Assembly (NCBI GenBank): GCA_033439255.1
Contig: JAVRDV010000018.1
Location: 186,001 to 250,000, forward strand
Direction of reading: 5' to 3'
DNA: 64,000 nt
Source of the DNA: Hericium rajendrae
Taxonomy: Eukaryota; Basidiomycota; Agaricomycetes; Russulales; Hericiaceae
Shown here: positions 24,871 through 35,772 of the stretch, piece after piece
Layout: every line of letters starts with the position of its first letter
How positions within the stretch are numbered: position 1 is the first letter of the stretch
Program-made: the position numbers and the translations under genes
The notes under the pieces: generated by a model
Told to the model about the DNA's origin: nothing
Databases searched by the model: none
Seen by the model: the letters and a program-made list of their open reading frames with translations, nothing else

Positions 24871-25293
24871 TGTCAAGACTCGGTCGTAGACAGCAGAGAA
24901 CCACCCAAGTCACCAGCAATGATGGGAGCGAGAGAGCAGAGAGCGACTAGCAGCACAGTGACCTGTATTGGAGGTACAGTACGGTACAGACGAAATGGAC
25001 AATCTAGGGAAATAGGCGAGCGACAGGGAGCCTATAAGTACTGGGACGACAATGGGAAAAGAACAATGGACACCATAACGGGTCGAACAATAGAGTGAGA
25101 ACAATGGTGGCCAAAAGGAGAACAATAGGAGGGAGAACAATAGGATGTCCCAAAGGGGAACAAGGGCATGGGTGAAGGATAGCCCCAGGTCATGTGAGGA
25201 AGTGAACATGTGATGAGGCTGCTGGAGCACATGACCGACGCAATGCCTTGATGGCAGAGAAGACGGCGGAGAGAAATGGAGCGATCCGTGACA
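24871..25293 (-). repeat. 5' LTR of the gypsy element
   Basis: 423 bp, about 98% identical to the LTR at 11891. It is followed by the TAGGG target duplication. Confidence 0.95.
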
Positions 25294-25730
25294 TAGGGTC
25301 CCATTCAGAAATTAATGTTCAGTGATAAGGAACTTCAGCATTTTCCATATGCTGTAATCTATATTAGTCATACCTGTATTGAGAGTCACAATGAGTCTCA
25401 AGTTTATTTTATACATCAGAAAAAAGTGTTTTTTGATCAATAGCTAGGACAATGTTACGTTATGCTATAGTATCAGTGTCTGTACTACAAATAGACATAT
25501 GATAGCCGATGTTCAGGTACTGATTTCAACCCGGGAGCAATCTACTGTAGCTTCTCTAGTTCATGAGATTTTTGCACTGTAGAGACAATCTGCAGGCTCA
25601 CAGATGCTAGGTTGACAAGTTCAGCAGTTCAAAAAATCTGCATTGTAGCTCACAATATAGCCAGGTTCTCATATATTGCATATCTAATTTATAAGGCCAA
25701 CATGTAATTACATCTCTCTCCATAGGAAGT
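25294..25730. other. Gene-free spacer
   Basis: AT-rich DNA with a weak CTGTAG cluster near 25540-25680. No gene seen. Confidence 0.6.
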
Positions 25731-26822
25731 GTTTGGCTGCAGCAAAACATTTCTCACATGTCAATTTGCAAGAGTTTGTGGTGATGTGTTGAGCATGTGC
25801 AGGTCGGAGGGGGATGTGTGCATGGTTCAGCACAATGTGCATGGGTCAGTGGGAATGCATGGGAGTCAGCAGGAGTGTGCGCAAGTTGGTGGGGCATGCA
25901 CGAGTCAGCAGTGGCCTGCAGGGATCAGCACACATGAGTTGGCAGCACTGCGCAGTGGGTCGGAAGGGCTGCGTGCAAGTCAGCAGCAGCATGTGTGCCT
26001 AAGCGAGCTGTGGAGTGTGCACAAGTTGGCACTGGCAGGGCATGCAGGGACCGGCGAGGGCATGCAAAGGTCAGAGGGGGTGTGTGAAAGTTGGCGGGGG
26101 CTTGTGTGGTTCGGCAGTGGTGCTCACAAGTCAGCAGCAGTGCGCACAAGTCAACAGCAGTGCACACAGGTTGGTAGGGGCTTGCTGGGTCAGCGATGAT
26201 GCTTATGGTTGACAGGGGTGTGCGAAGGTTGGTGGGGGCATGCAGGAGTCAACGAGGGTGTGCGGGGGTGTGTGAGTTGGTGGGAGCGTGTATGAGCCGA
26301 TGGGGCTGTACATGAGTCAGTAGGGGGCTGTGCGAGTCAGAGGGGGACAGCGCATGTTGGTAGGTGCACACATGTGTTGCCGGTGATACGAGCAGGTCGG
26401 TGGGGGCATATAGAGGTTGACGGAGGTGCACGCAGGTTGGCAGGGATGGGTGGGTCAGTGTGGATGGGTGCAAGTTGGCGTGTATGTGTCTGAGCCATGG
26501 GGGCTGTACACGAGTCGGCGGCAGTGTGTCTGGATTGGCAGCAGTCAGCGGCAGCGTGCGTGGGTCAGCTGTGACATGTGCAGGTCGACGGGGGTGTATG
26601 CATGTCGGCTTGGATGAGCAGGGGTCAGCAGGGTTGTGTGAGTTGGCAGGGTTGCATGAGTCGGTGGAGATGCACAAGTTGGTGGGGGTGTGCGAGTCAA
26701 CAGGGGTGCACATGAGTTGGCGGAGGTATACAGAGGTCGGTGGGAGCATGCAGAGGTTGGTAACCATGCATGGGGTTTGGTAGTGGGGCACATGGGTCGG
26801 TGGCATGTCGAGCAGTTCAGTC

Positions 26823-26858
26823 GAGAGTATCGCCCATATTTGAACAGGCGATACTCTC
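26823..26858. repeat. Hairpin H3 (left edge of unit 2 core)
   Basis: Perfect 12-bp stem GAGAGTATCGCC/GGCGATACTCTC with a 12-nt loop. Confidence 0.9.
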
Positions 26859-27022
26859 TGTATTAGTGAAAAACTAGGTCAAAAGAACAGTTTTACTCAT
26901 TATGTGGCCATTTGCAACTCCTTCCTATATTGTGTCCAGCTCAGAATACCTGAGAAATGTGTGTTAGTTGTCCATTGACAGAGAAAAATGTACCTTGCAA
27001 GTAAGAAAAAACAGCTGTGGGA

Positions 27023-27047
27023 CATGTTTGGCTGCAGCCAAACATTT
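27023..27047. repeat. Palindrome TGTTTGGCTGCAGCCAAACA
   Basis: A 20-bp perfect palindrome with CA and TTT outside. Related copies lie at 8198-8220 (one half slightly changed), 25731-25752 (one half changed) and 63415-63438 (one central change). Confidence 0.8.
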
Positions 27048-27333
27048 CCCATGTGCCCTCTGCTTTTTTTCTTTTTGTTCAAAGTCGAATCGCGCACCGT
27101 GCTGTTTTGTTGCCCATATATGGTGCATAAAATGAATCGGGCTGCGTGGCTCCATGTGCTCAACTTAGGGCATGTTCTGTGTCGCATGTGCCACATTGTG
27201 CTTCGTCCTACTTCTCACCTCCAACTCATCTCCTCCACTTCATCTTTTCTCAGATGCTGCCCAGGTTTTGCTTGGTATAGAATGCTGCAAGGTGTGTAAA
27301 AACACCCCTCTCCCATAGTGCAGGATACTAACT

Positions 27334-27367
27334 AGAGAGTATCACTCATTATCGAGCAATACTCTCT
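27334..27367. repeat. Hairpin H4 (right edge of unit 2 core)
   Basis: AGAGAGTAT...ATACTCTCT with an inner CTC/GAG pairing. The CG pairs found at the same place in other copies read CA on both arms here, as expected from CpG decay. It directly follows ATACTAACTAG, a near-perfect branch site plus acceptor. Confidence 0.85.
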
Positions 27368-29366
27368 TTTCATCTTCTTTAGATTTTCATCTGTGCCTGC
27401 ACCCATGCCAGTTGTCCAAAACTCGCACCAACTACCCACCAATGCCTCGGAGGTGTGTGCTCACCCGTCACATGCATGCGTTAGCTCATGCCTGCACCCA
27501 TGCTTGGCTGTTGTCCTGCCAGCACATCCAATGTGGCATGGCTCACACCCCCACTGCTGACTTGCTCATGCCCCGCCAATGCCCTGCACTGCCGCTGCCT
27601 CCCTCATGCCCTCGCCACCTCTCCCATGCCCATGCCACCTCCTGCACACCCACACTGACTCACGTACATCCACGCTGACTCGCCCATGCCCACATGCCTG
27701 CACCGACTCGCCCACTCCTGTGCCAAGTCGCTTGCTCATGCCCGCGCTGTGCTGACTTGTACGTGCACGTGCTGAGTCACCCGCATCTGTGTCAACCTCG
27801 TGCTCGTGCCTGCACCTGCACCAACTCGCCTGTGGCCATGCTGCCTCACTCATGCCCCCACTGACTCTCATGGCCTCCCACATGCCCTTGACTCCTGTGC
27901 GGCCTCGCTGACTCCCTGCACCTGCGCAGCCTCTCCTGTGCTCCCACTGACCCCTCTGTGCCTCTGCTGACCCCCTTGTGCACGCGCGGCCTCGCTCATG
28001 CCTGCGCTGATGCCTACATGCCCGTGCCGAGTCCCCTGTGCCATTGTTACCTCTGATGCACCCCCACCAACTCCTGCATGCCCGCAGGGGTGAGCAAGTT
28101 GGCACGGGCATGCAGCAGTTGGTGCGGGTGGATGGGAGGTGATGGGACCCACATGGGTGGCTGCACGGGTGGATAGGAGTCTGGTGGACATGCTGGAGCC
28201 AGTAAGGGCATGGAGATTCAGCAGGGGTGTGCGAGAGGCAGCAGCCGACTCCTGCATGCTGGAGCTGACTCTCATGTGCCCCTGCTGACTCGCTTATGCC
28301 AATGCTGACTCCCACGTGCCCCTATCACTCTCGCACACTGGTGCTTCCTGGTGCGCACCCCTGCTGCCTCCCGCATATATGCACCGATACCTGCATGCCT
28401 GCACTGACTGCACCATGCCCATGCCAACTCCTGCCTGCCTGCACTGCCTTCCATGTGCTCCCACTGCTTCTCACCTGCCTGTACTGTTACACTGACTTCC
28501 AAACACCGGCACAGACTCACGTGTGCCCACCTGATGCCCACACACTTGTGCTGACTCCAGCATCAGGAAAATGTAGAGGTACTATATAGTCCTATCAGAG
28601 TTATATAGAGTTCCTAGGGCCATAGCATTGCCCTTTACTCCATAGTCTATATAGCTAAGGAGAGATGCTATATAGTCCTATAAAGCTCAAGAGGGATGCT
28701 ATGAAGTGCTATCATAGCTATCATAGCTAACTATGCAGCTATTATAAGACATATAGCTATAAAGGCTATGAATATTATGTCACTGATATAAGCTATGTCC
28801 ACAAGATAGAATTGACATTTCTATATAAGCTATGTTCATAAGGTAGACTTGACAAATCTATAAAAGCAATGAAAGCTATTCATATTATCTAATCTACAAT
28901 CAGACTACAAACAAATTTTCATACAAGGTTCAAATCAACAAGACATTATAATTTTAGATTATAATTCATCAGATAGACTAATACATGAAAGAGTATTACA
29001 TTATACTAAAAAGTTAACAAGCCTATATATATTTACAAGTCTTAAGTCAAACTATATCAAATAAAAATAAAAATAAACAATATAAAACTTATCTAAGACA
29101 ATAAAAAGTGAAAATGAAACCTTAAAGTCAACTGATTGTAAGTAAACAATAGAAAGGAAGAGCACAAAAGATAAGACTTACCAAAGAGAAGAAAAAGTGA
29201 AAATGCTCATATCTACAAAGATAATATATAAGCATAAAGATTAGTTAACAATATAACAACATAAAAACTTACTGAACAAAGAAAGTTGAAGAGAGGAAGG
29301 GAAGAAACTGACAGAAGACGGGAGATGGTAGTGGTAGAGAAGAGAGAAAGGACGCATGTTGTGCAT

Positions 29367-29375
29367 GCTTTATAT
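29367..29375 (-). promoter_or_regulatory. TATA box, copy B
   Basis: TATATAAAG on the minus strand at the place matching the TATA motifs of copies A and C. A pyrimidine-rich leader follows. Confidence 0.5.
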
Positions 29376-29820
29376 ATGAGCATGTCAGAGCCCGAATTGT
29401 GGCTGGCCAGCGGTTGCTGGATGGCACAGCAGAGGCTACTGATTTAGATTTCAGTAAGTTAGATTGACTGCTCAAGGGCATATATCATAGTAGATACCTA
29501 TATAGCTCATTTATCGTGTAGGATCAATGATTTTATATGTGCCCCATTTTTCTCGTATTTTCAAAGATTTTATTTGATTTGTTGAACTCGAAACTGCCAG
29601 CTACATGAGTTCTGCACTTGACGCATGACTTCGTGCATTTCTTCATCCAGTACTCCCTCCACCCAACCTCCATCTCTCCCTCCCTCTCCCTTCGTCTCTC
29701 TCCTCTCTCTCTACACGCAAGATACAATGTTGCTCGATGGTCAGGACAGCTAGCAGGGCACTCGGGGGGGTCTAGGTAAGTAAACACATGTTTTTTTTTG
29801 TCTTTTCATGCTAATCAAAT

Positions 29821-29851
29821 GAGTATCACTCGTTGACAATGAGCAATACTC
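29821..29851. repeat. Hairpin H6 (copy B)
   Basis: GAGTATCACTCGTT pairs with AATGAGCAATACTC. The C-A mismatches stand where other copies have C-G, i.e. CpG decay. It follows ATGCTAATCAA. Confidence 0.85.
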
Positions 29852-31316
29852 GTGTGTCATCTCTCGGACCTCCGCTCGCTCTCGACAACCATCTGAAAAA
29901 TCTGAAATCTACATAGCTACCAGCCAATGCTATTCCTGGTTGCATAGTGCTATGGTTGCTATGTAGTTGGGCCACACAGCTATACAGGACTATGGTAGCT
30001 ATCATAGCTATCATAGTCATGAGTGATGGGTATATAGTAATACATAGTGATAGGGCACTACTATGCCTGCTATGTAACCTATGTGTTTTTAGTCTCCCTC
30101 TATGTATCCTATAGATACTATGTTCGATACAGAGCTTCCAAGGTTACTATGGACTCTCAGGTTGCTATAATATCTATAGTTGATGTAGAGACTATGATTT
30201 CGAGCATACTGTATTTGAAACAGATCAAACTAAATTATTTTTAACTACTACTACATTCAAGTATACTACATGACATGCGCGCTTGCAAAGTGACAAGGCG
30301 TGCATGTACACAAGGGTGCAGCTAGTGCGCACGACACTGCATGCGAGGTGCAATGGCACGCACGAAGCTCGCAACCCGTGCGCAGGAGTGCACATGCTGC
30401 GGGGCCGGCGCACGATAGGACTGGCCGCGCTATGCGGCAGGCCTGCACGCAGGGGATAGGAGGGCTGTGCGTGAGGCACGGCGGGGTGTGCATGAGGTGC
30501 TGGGCTGCAGCGGGCCCATGCACGATGCGGCAGACGTGCACGCAGGAGGCGTGGGGCTTGGGGTCTGTATGCAAGGTGGCGGGCCTGTACACGAGGTGTG
30601 GGGCCCGTACGTGAGATACTGGGCCACCACAGGCTCATGTGCGACGTGTCATGCCTGTGTGCGGGAGACGCAAGGTGCACAGGGTGTGTGTGCGAAGCGT
30701 CAGGGATGGCAGGCCCATGCGTGAAGCACTGGCTTTCCATGGGCTCGTGCATGAGGCTGCACATGGGGCGCAGGGTCTGCGCGAGATGCGGAGGGCGTGC
30801 GTGAGGCGTCGGGGGTGGCAGGCCCATGCACGAAGTGTCGGGTGACCACGGGCCTGTGCACGAGGCACTAGACTGCCACGGCTTTGTGCGTGACAGGTAG
30901 CCTGCACGCCAGAAACGCAAGGTGCGTGAAAGGTGTGGGCGAAGGTTGAGGGTGGCGGAGCCGGGCACGAGGCACAGGGGCTGGGCACGAAACGTCAGGT
31001 ACCGCGAACCCGTGCACAAGTCCTTGGCTTATCGTGGGCCCATGCACAACGCAGCAGGCATGCACGCGAGGCACGATGGCATAGACATCGCAAGGATGGA
31101 CATGGCCCTGCGCAACGTGCGTGTGCTGGCATACCTGTCCCAGGTTGCGGACGACCGTGCGCACTCCGCTGATCGTGGTCATTGGAGGTGGCACGCTGGG
31201 TGCTAACGATGTGGCAGCATGGCAGCGTGGCAGTGAGGTCGGTGGAGGGCAGGGTGTTGCAAGATGGGCAGCAGTCGGAGGCAAGAGTGGATGAGGGCAC
31301 GGGAGGACAAAAGAAG

Positions 31317-31350
31317 TCGAGAGTATCACTCGTTCGAGCGATACTCTCGA
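31317..31350. repeat. Hairpin H7 (copy C)
   Basis: A 16-bp stem with one mismatch, TCGAGAGTATC-A-CTCG/CGAG-C-GATACTCTCGA, with a 2-nt loop. On the minus strand it follows GTGAGTAAAA and GTGCTAACATCG. Confidence 0.9.
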
Positions 31351-31791
31351 TGTTAGCACGAATTAACGGAATAAAAGGGTTATTTTTACTCACTTTCGAG
31401 GCCCTCTGCATCCTACTGAATCCCTCTGGCATGTGATTCGATGAGTCAGAGGGAGAGGAGGAGGTGGAGAGTGGAGAGCTGTGGAGGTGATAGAGATGAA
31501 GAGACAGATGAGCTTCGACACACGTTTCGGTGCTTCAGCCACCGAACGAGCGAAGGTACGTTCCTCGAGCCACTACAAATCAAATAAAATCACATAAATT
31601 CAGAGAAAAACAAGATAGCTATAAATTGTATATACAATTCGAACGAATGAGCATTATAAGTATCTACTGTATGTGAAGCTCAAAGGGAGCCAAGTCCATC
31701 TAGTGAAGTCTGGCGCCCAGTCTCGACGTGATGCACGGCAAGTGCCTGGCAGCCGTGAATCCCGGCTTCACCTGGGATTCCTATATAAAGC

Positions 31792-31800
31792 TCGTGCGAT
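31792..31800 (+). promoter_or_regulatory. TATA box, copy C
   Basis: TATATAAAG, followed by GCTCGTGCGATGTGCGTTGC. Copy A has the same layout (GCTCGCACGACGCGCGTTCT), which supports a conserved promoter and leader. A splice-like AGGTAATCTT follows near 31972. Confidence 0.55.
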
Positions 31801-32232
31801 GTGCGTTGCCTCTTGCTCTTTAACCCCCACTGTCTCTTGCCACGTCGACACTTTCGTCGACATTCTTTGCTCGCTCGTCGCTGTTCCTTGCTCACTTGTC
31901 ACTGTTCCTTGCTTGCTTGTTGCTGTTTCTTGCTTGCTCGTTGTTACTTCTTGCTTGTTTGTTATCTCTAAGGTAATCTTCTAATTGTTAATCTCTTATT
32001 GCTTATACTAATATTTAGTTTTTTAGATTTCGCTTTTTGTTACTTTGATAAGTTCTTATGTGTTATCTTTATCTTCTAAGCCTCATGTTTTCTTATCTTT
32101 TCTTATTTAGTTTCTTATATTCTTTTACTTATCTTATCTTATCATGTTTTCTTATCATATCTTATATTCTTGCACTATCTTATCTTATCTTTTTATCTTA
32201 TCTTATCTTATTATTTTCTTACTTATATTTTC

Positions 32233-32351
32233 ACTTTTTAGTTAGTAGTAGTGTTTGTTTGTCACGGGTTCAAGCTAAATTTAAAGAAATTGCGGTGGAC
32301 GCTAAATGTATTGATGATATCATTTACTTTTTAGTTAGTAGTAGTGTTTGT
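32233..32351 (+). repeat. 26-bp direct repeat around a foreign-looking segment
   Basis: ACTTTTTAGTTAGTAGTAGT plus GTTTGT occurs at 32233-32258 and, identically, at 32326-32351. The piece between them (32259-32325) keeps CpG and differs in composition from the TTCTTATC-rich surroundings. Confidence 0.8.
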
Positions 32352-34271
32352 GATATATCAATATAATCTTGATGCATTGAAACACTATATCTGTGTGATC
32401 ATATATTATTAATTTTGATATGATTGTAGAAAAGATTTAAAGTTCTAATAAATTGTATTGCTCTAATATATATATCAGATCTACATATAAAATATAAGAT
32501 ATATGAGACACATATTGAATGTAGGATATGTGAGACATATATTATACATAGGTTATGTGAGACACATACTGAATATAAGATATGTAAGACATATAAGCCT
32601 TATAGCTTTAATAGATACTGATAGCTTTCATAGCTAGTCATACTATCATAGTTACATAGTCAGCTCTCATAGCTATGATAGTACTCCATAGCACTCCATA
32701 GCATCACCTTTGAGCCTCATAGCACTACATAGCATCTCTCTTTGGCTATGTGGGCTATACAATAAAGGGCGATACTATGAAGCTAGGAGATCTATGTAGA
32801 CTTTATAGAGCTATGTACCACTGGCAAATTTTTCAGATGACCCGAGCCCATACCCATGAGCCTGCCACATCCTCTCCCCTCGACAAGGCTGTCGTCGACA
32901 CCGTTGTCGAGTCTCATTGCTATGGCAATGAGACTCGACCAAACATTGTACGATGCGCACTCACCCCTGCTCACCCTCCACCACATCACCATGCCCACGC
33001 CCATGCCCGTGCCCATGTCCACACCCATGCCCATGCCCACGCCCGTGCCCCACCTCCGCTTCAAGCTCAAGCTATGCCCATGCCCACATCTCCGTATGCA
33101 GTCCGGTGTGTGACTTCACCTACATACACCAGCGTTTGCATGTGCATGGCCCTGCTTGCATGAACAGGGCCACGCATGCTGGCAACTAAATGCGCATGGC
33201 CGCAATGATCACATCAGCATATGCACGTACAGATGCATGGTGTGGGCAGTCATGCATGGTCCTGCTTATGCACGAGCAGCCAACGCATGCTGTGCATGTG
33301 GGGCCATGCCTGGTGATGACTGCATGCCCCCACTGGTGGATAACTGCACGGCACATGGTGCAGATAGTCACGCACGGCCCTGTCTGCATGCGTGAGGCCA
33401 CACACACTGATGACAGCACGTGCATGGCCACACATGATGGCCAGCACGTGCTGGTCCACGCACACTGGTGATGGTGCCATATGGCTGCAGATGACCACAA
33501 TGGCATGGACATGCTGCACGGGCAGCTGCAGATGGTCCCACCAGCCTGGGCATACACGTGCAGGCAGTCATAGATAACCCGCCTGCACATGGGTAGCTAT
33601 TCACAGCCAGGCACGACAGCAGCTGGGTGTGCACGGCCATGCACAACCCCAGTCGCAGGGCTTTGTTGTGTCGTGCACGGCCTCCCTTTTCGTGGGTGAT
33701 GCCGCCGTGTCATGCATGACTCACGCACCTCACGTGTGACCGTCAACCCGCACGTACTGCCACCAACCTGTGCGTACCACCGCCAACCCGTGCATGGTCC
33801 CGATGTCTTGACATGGCCCATGCAGGTGCACGGCCCTTGCATTCTGTGTGTGTAAGCTGCCGCACCCCACACATGGCTGTGCCGTGTCATGCACATGTAG
33901 CATCTACTACTATATTTACTTGTGTGTTGTAGCTACAATGTCTCTTAGTAGGCATTATTGAATACATAATTTTTGTCATGCTTTTAAGTGTATGATATGA
34001 GACTTTTGACTGGATGGTTATGGAGTCTAGTGCACTTAGTGTAGGGACCATAGGAGCCATAGGGACCATAGCATGCCAACAAGTTTATATAGCAATCATA
34101 GCTGCCCCTCAAGAGTATATAGCACTATTTAACATCTACCTACTGCTATGAAAGCTATGATAGACCTCATAGCCCTACATAATTGAGAAGGATAGTTACA
34201 TAGACCTCATAGTACTTTGATAGTACACATAACTTAATATGAAGCTATATTAAATTCCAATTTCCCTGATG

Positions 34272-34457
34272 TATATATCTTGTACTTGCAGTGAGAATGA
34301 TCAATTGCTGGTGGTAAGTGTGATATCAGCTATTTATAGCAGAATTTAGACTCACTAACTTCATGCTAGTATTGGATTTGGGTCTAAAGATATCTTTGCA
34401 GAATTTGAGGAGTGACAAGAACAAGATCATATTCCAAGCTTCAGTGAATTGTGAGAT
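34272..34457. other. Short spacer
   Basis: AT-rich, nothing recognised; it may be upstream sequence of the pseudogene that follows. Confidence 0.4.
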
Positions 34458-34918
34458 ATGGCCACTACATTGCAGCATTGTTATTTGAGCTTGCATGCCT
34501 ACCACCATGCAAAGCAGCCACATGATAGCAAGGACACATATTCAGTTTCTTTGAAAAATCCATGGACACCTTCAGATTGGATGAATATGTTGCACAATAT
34601 GGACACGTCACCAGCAGAACAGAATGACAGTCAGTCCAATCCAAATGTACTCACAAAAGTAAAAAGACACACGTACTGACAACTGAGGAACCATTTCTTG
34701 ATGATGAAGCTCTTGCAAATTCAATGCAGTTTATCTTGGATGCATGCCTTTCAAAGGAGGTTGTGAAGTCTTCAAAGTGACAATGTTGTTGAATTACATT
34801 TGGATCTGGGCTAACAAATAAGATCAGTTCTGGCTTTTCACATTCTTGGGCTCAAGCCATACCAAATACCCAGGTTATCTTTTAGAGATGATTTGCAGAT
34901 TCAATTTGGAGTCCTCAC

Positions 34919-35300
34919 TGTCATGAATTACCCATTGGTCTTCTTCATTCCCTTTGTTCCCTATATGGACACTCCCTTGTTATGTCCCCTTGTTCCCTGT
35001 TAGGATATCCCTTGTTCCCCTTTAGGATATCCCTTGTTCCCCTTTGGGACATCCCTTGTTCCCTTTCCCCTTGTTTCCCTTTCAGGATATCCCTTGTTCC
35101 CCTTTGGGCTATCCTTCCAGTATATATAGGGCTACCTTCCTGACTGGCTTCCTCAGTTTGTCCACTTGACTCTCCAGTCCCATTGTACCCTAGACATTCT
35201 CAGCCTGTCTCTACTCTCTATGACATCCTCTGCTCTTTGATCCTTGATCCCTTGAGGTGACTTGGATAGCTTCACTGTTTCCCTGAACCCAGTCTTGACA
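34919..35300 (+). repeat. Solo LTR, family 2
   Basis: 382 bp, about 94% identical to the inverted copy at 1948-2328. Perfect CTCAC duplications flank it (34914-34918 and 35301-35305). It sits inside the DUF6589 pseudogene. Confidence 0.9.
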
Positions 35301-35772
35301 CTCACCTGAACTCCAAGAATTCTTTATGAAAATCTGATTAGTAAATCCATCAGATAAAGCAGGAAAGTCAATAGAAGGTAACTTAGCTGTGGAGCACAAC
35401 AACAGTGATCTTCAGGCAATTTTGCAACAAAAAGATTCTGACTGGGATGACAAATATTTGAGGTCATTTTTTCAAACATGTTGTGAATTCACAACACAAA
35501 AGAGGCATTCATCAGCAGCTGTGACCTTCTACCAACATTAAAGACACATACCAAGCTGCATGACTATGCTGAGTTTTGCACCCTTTATGATATGTATTGT
35601 GAAGCTTAGCTTCATTTTTTTTATCCTGAATGCAGCTATGGAGAACAAAAGCACAAAGTTGATGATTATGAGCAGGGTATGCAATGGCTGATGGATGGTA
35701 AACTTGAGCAGTGAATCAAAGACTCAATGTCAATGAAGTTCAATATAATGTTGACCCTAGAAAACAATGCTT

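Larger units (their letters stand above)
11891..25293 (-). mobile_element. Ty3/gypsy chromovirus, full length, split by one nested insertion
   Basis: Two 423-bp LTRs (11891-12313 and 24871-25293) bound the element, and TAGGG duplications flank it (11886-11890 and 25294-25298). The LTRs differ at about 9 of 423 positions, all transitions and mostly at CpG, which suggests a fairly young insertion. Read on the minus strand the order is 5' LTR, gag, pol, polypurine tract (complement of about 12314-12328), 3' LTR. Gag is interrupted by copy A of the CATCTG transposon family (17283-23583); apart from that break the element looks largely whole. Confidence 0.93.
25731..28560. mobile_element. Unit 2: second element with inverted arms and hairpin-bounded core
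   Basis: Same plan as unit 1. A G-skewed arm (25770-26820) of phrases like GTCGGCAGGGGTGTGTGC, an AT-rich core (26823-27367) bounded by hairpins, then a C-skewed arm (27380-28560). Splice-like signals point outward: on the minus strand CACTAATACAG just before the left hairpin, and on the plus strand GATACTAACTAG just before the right one. The left end is GTTTGGCTGCAGCAAAACAT, half of a palindrome that occurs whole inside the core (27023). The right arm ends exactly where copy B begins. Core sequence next to the left hairpin resembles copy C next to its hairpin. No protein is supported. Confidence 0.55.
29890..32839. mobile_element. Copy C of the CATCTG family, inserted inverted in copy B
   Basis: It starts CATCTGAAAAAT and ends ATTTTTCAGATG, flanked on both sides by AC (29888-29889 and 32840-32841), a 2-bp duplication. 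Its right end matches the left ends of A and B, so it is in the opposite orientation. In order: subterminal repeats, G-skewed arm (30265-31300), hairpin (31317), core with the inverse of TTTTATTTGATTTGT (~31595), TATA box (31792), pyrimidine-rich leader, AT-rich tail with TTCTTATCTTATC runs, subterminal repeats. No transposase. CpG content is intermediate between A and B, consistent with later insertion than B. Confidence 0.85.
28561..34271. mobile_element. Copy B of the CATCTG family, interrupted by copy C
   Basis: It starts CATCAGGAAAAT and ends ATTTCCCTGATG, decayed versions of the family termini. Both ends have TAGCTAT-type subterminal repeats alignable with copy A. In order: AT-rich region with splice-like sites on the minus strand, TATATAAAG (29367-29375, minus), the conserved block TTTTATTTGATTTGTTG (~29567), AGGTAAGT (~29775), hairpin (29821), then after copy C the C-skewed arm (32850-33890). 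CpG is depleted compared with copy A, so B is older. The outside dinucleotides differ (AG and TA), so the target duplication is lost or one flank was rearranged. Confidence 0.75.

Noticed and set aside
28561-34271. 2-bp target duplication for copy B
   Set aside because: The outer dinucleotides are AG and TA, so no duplication can be claimed.
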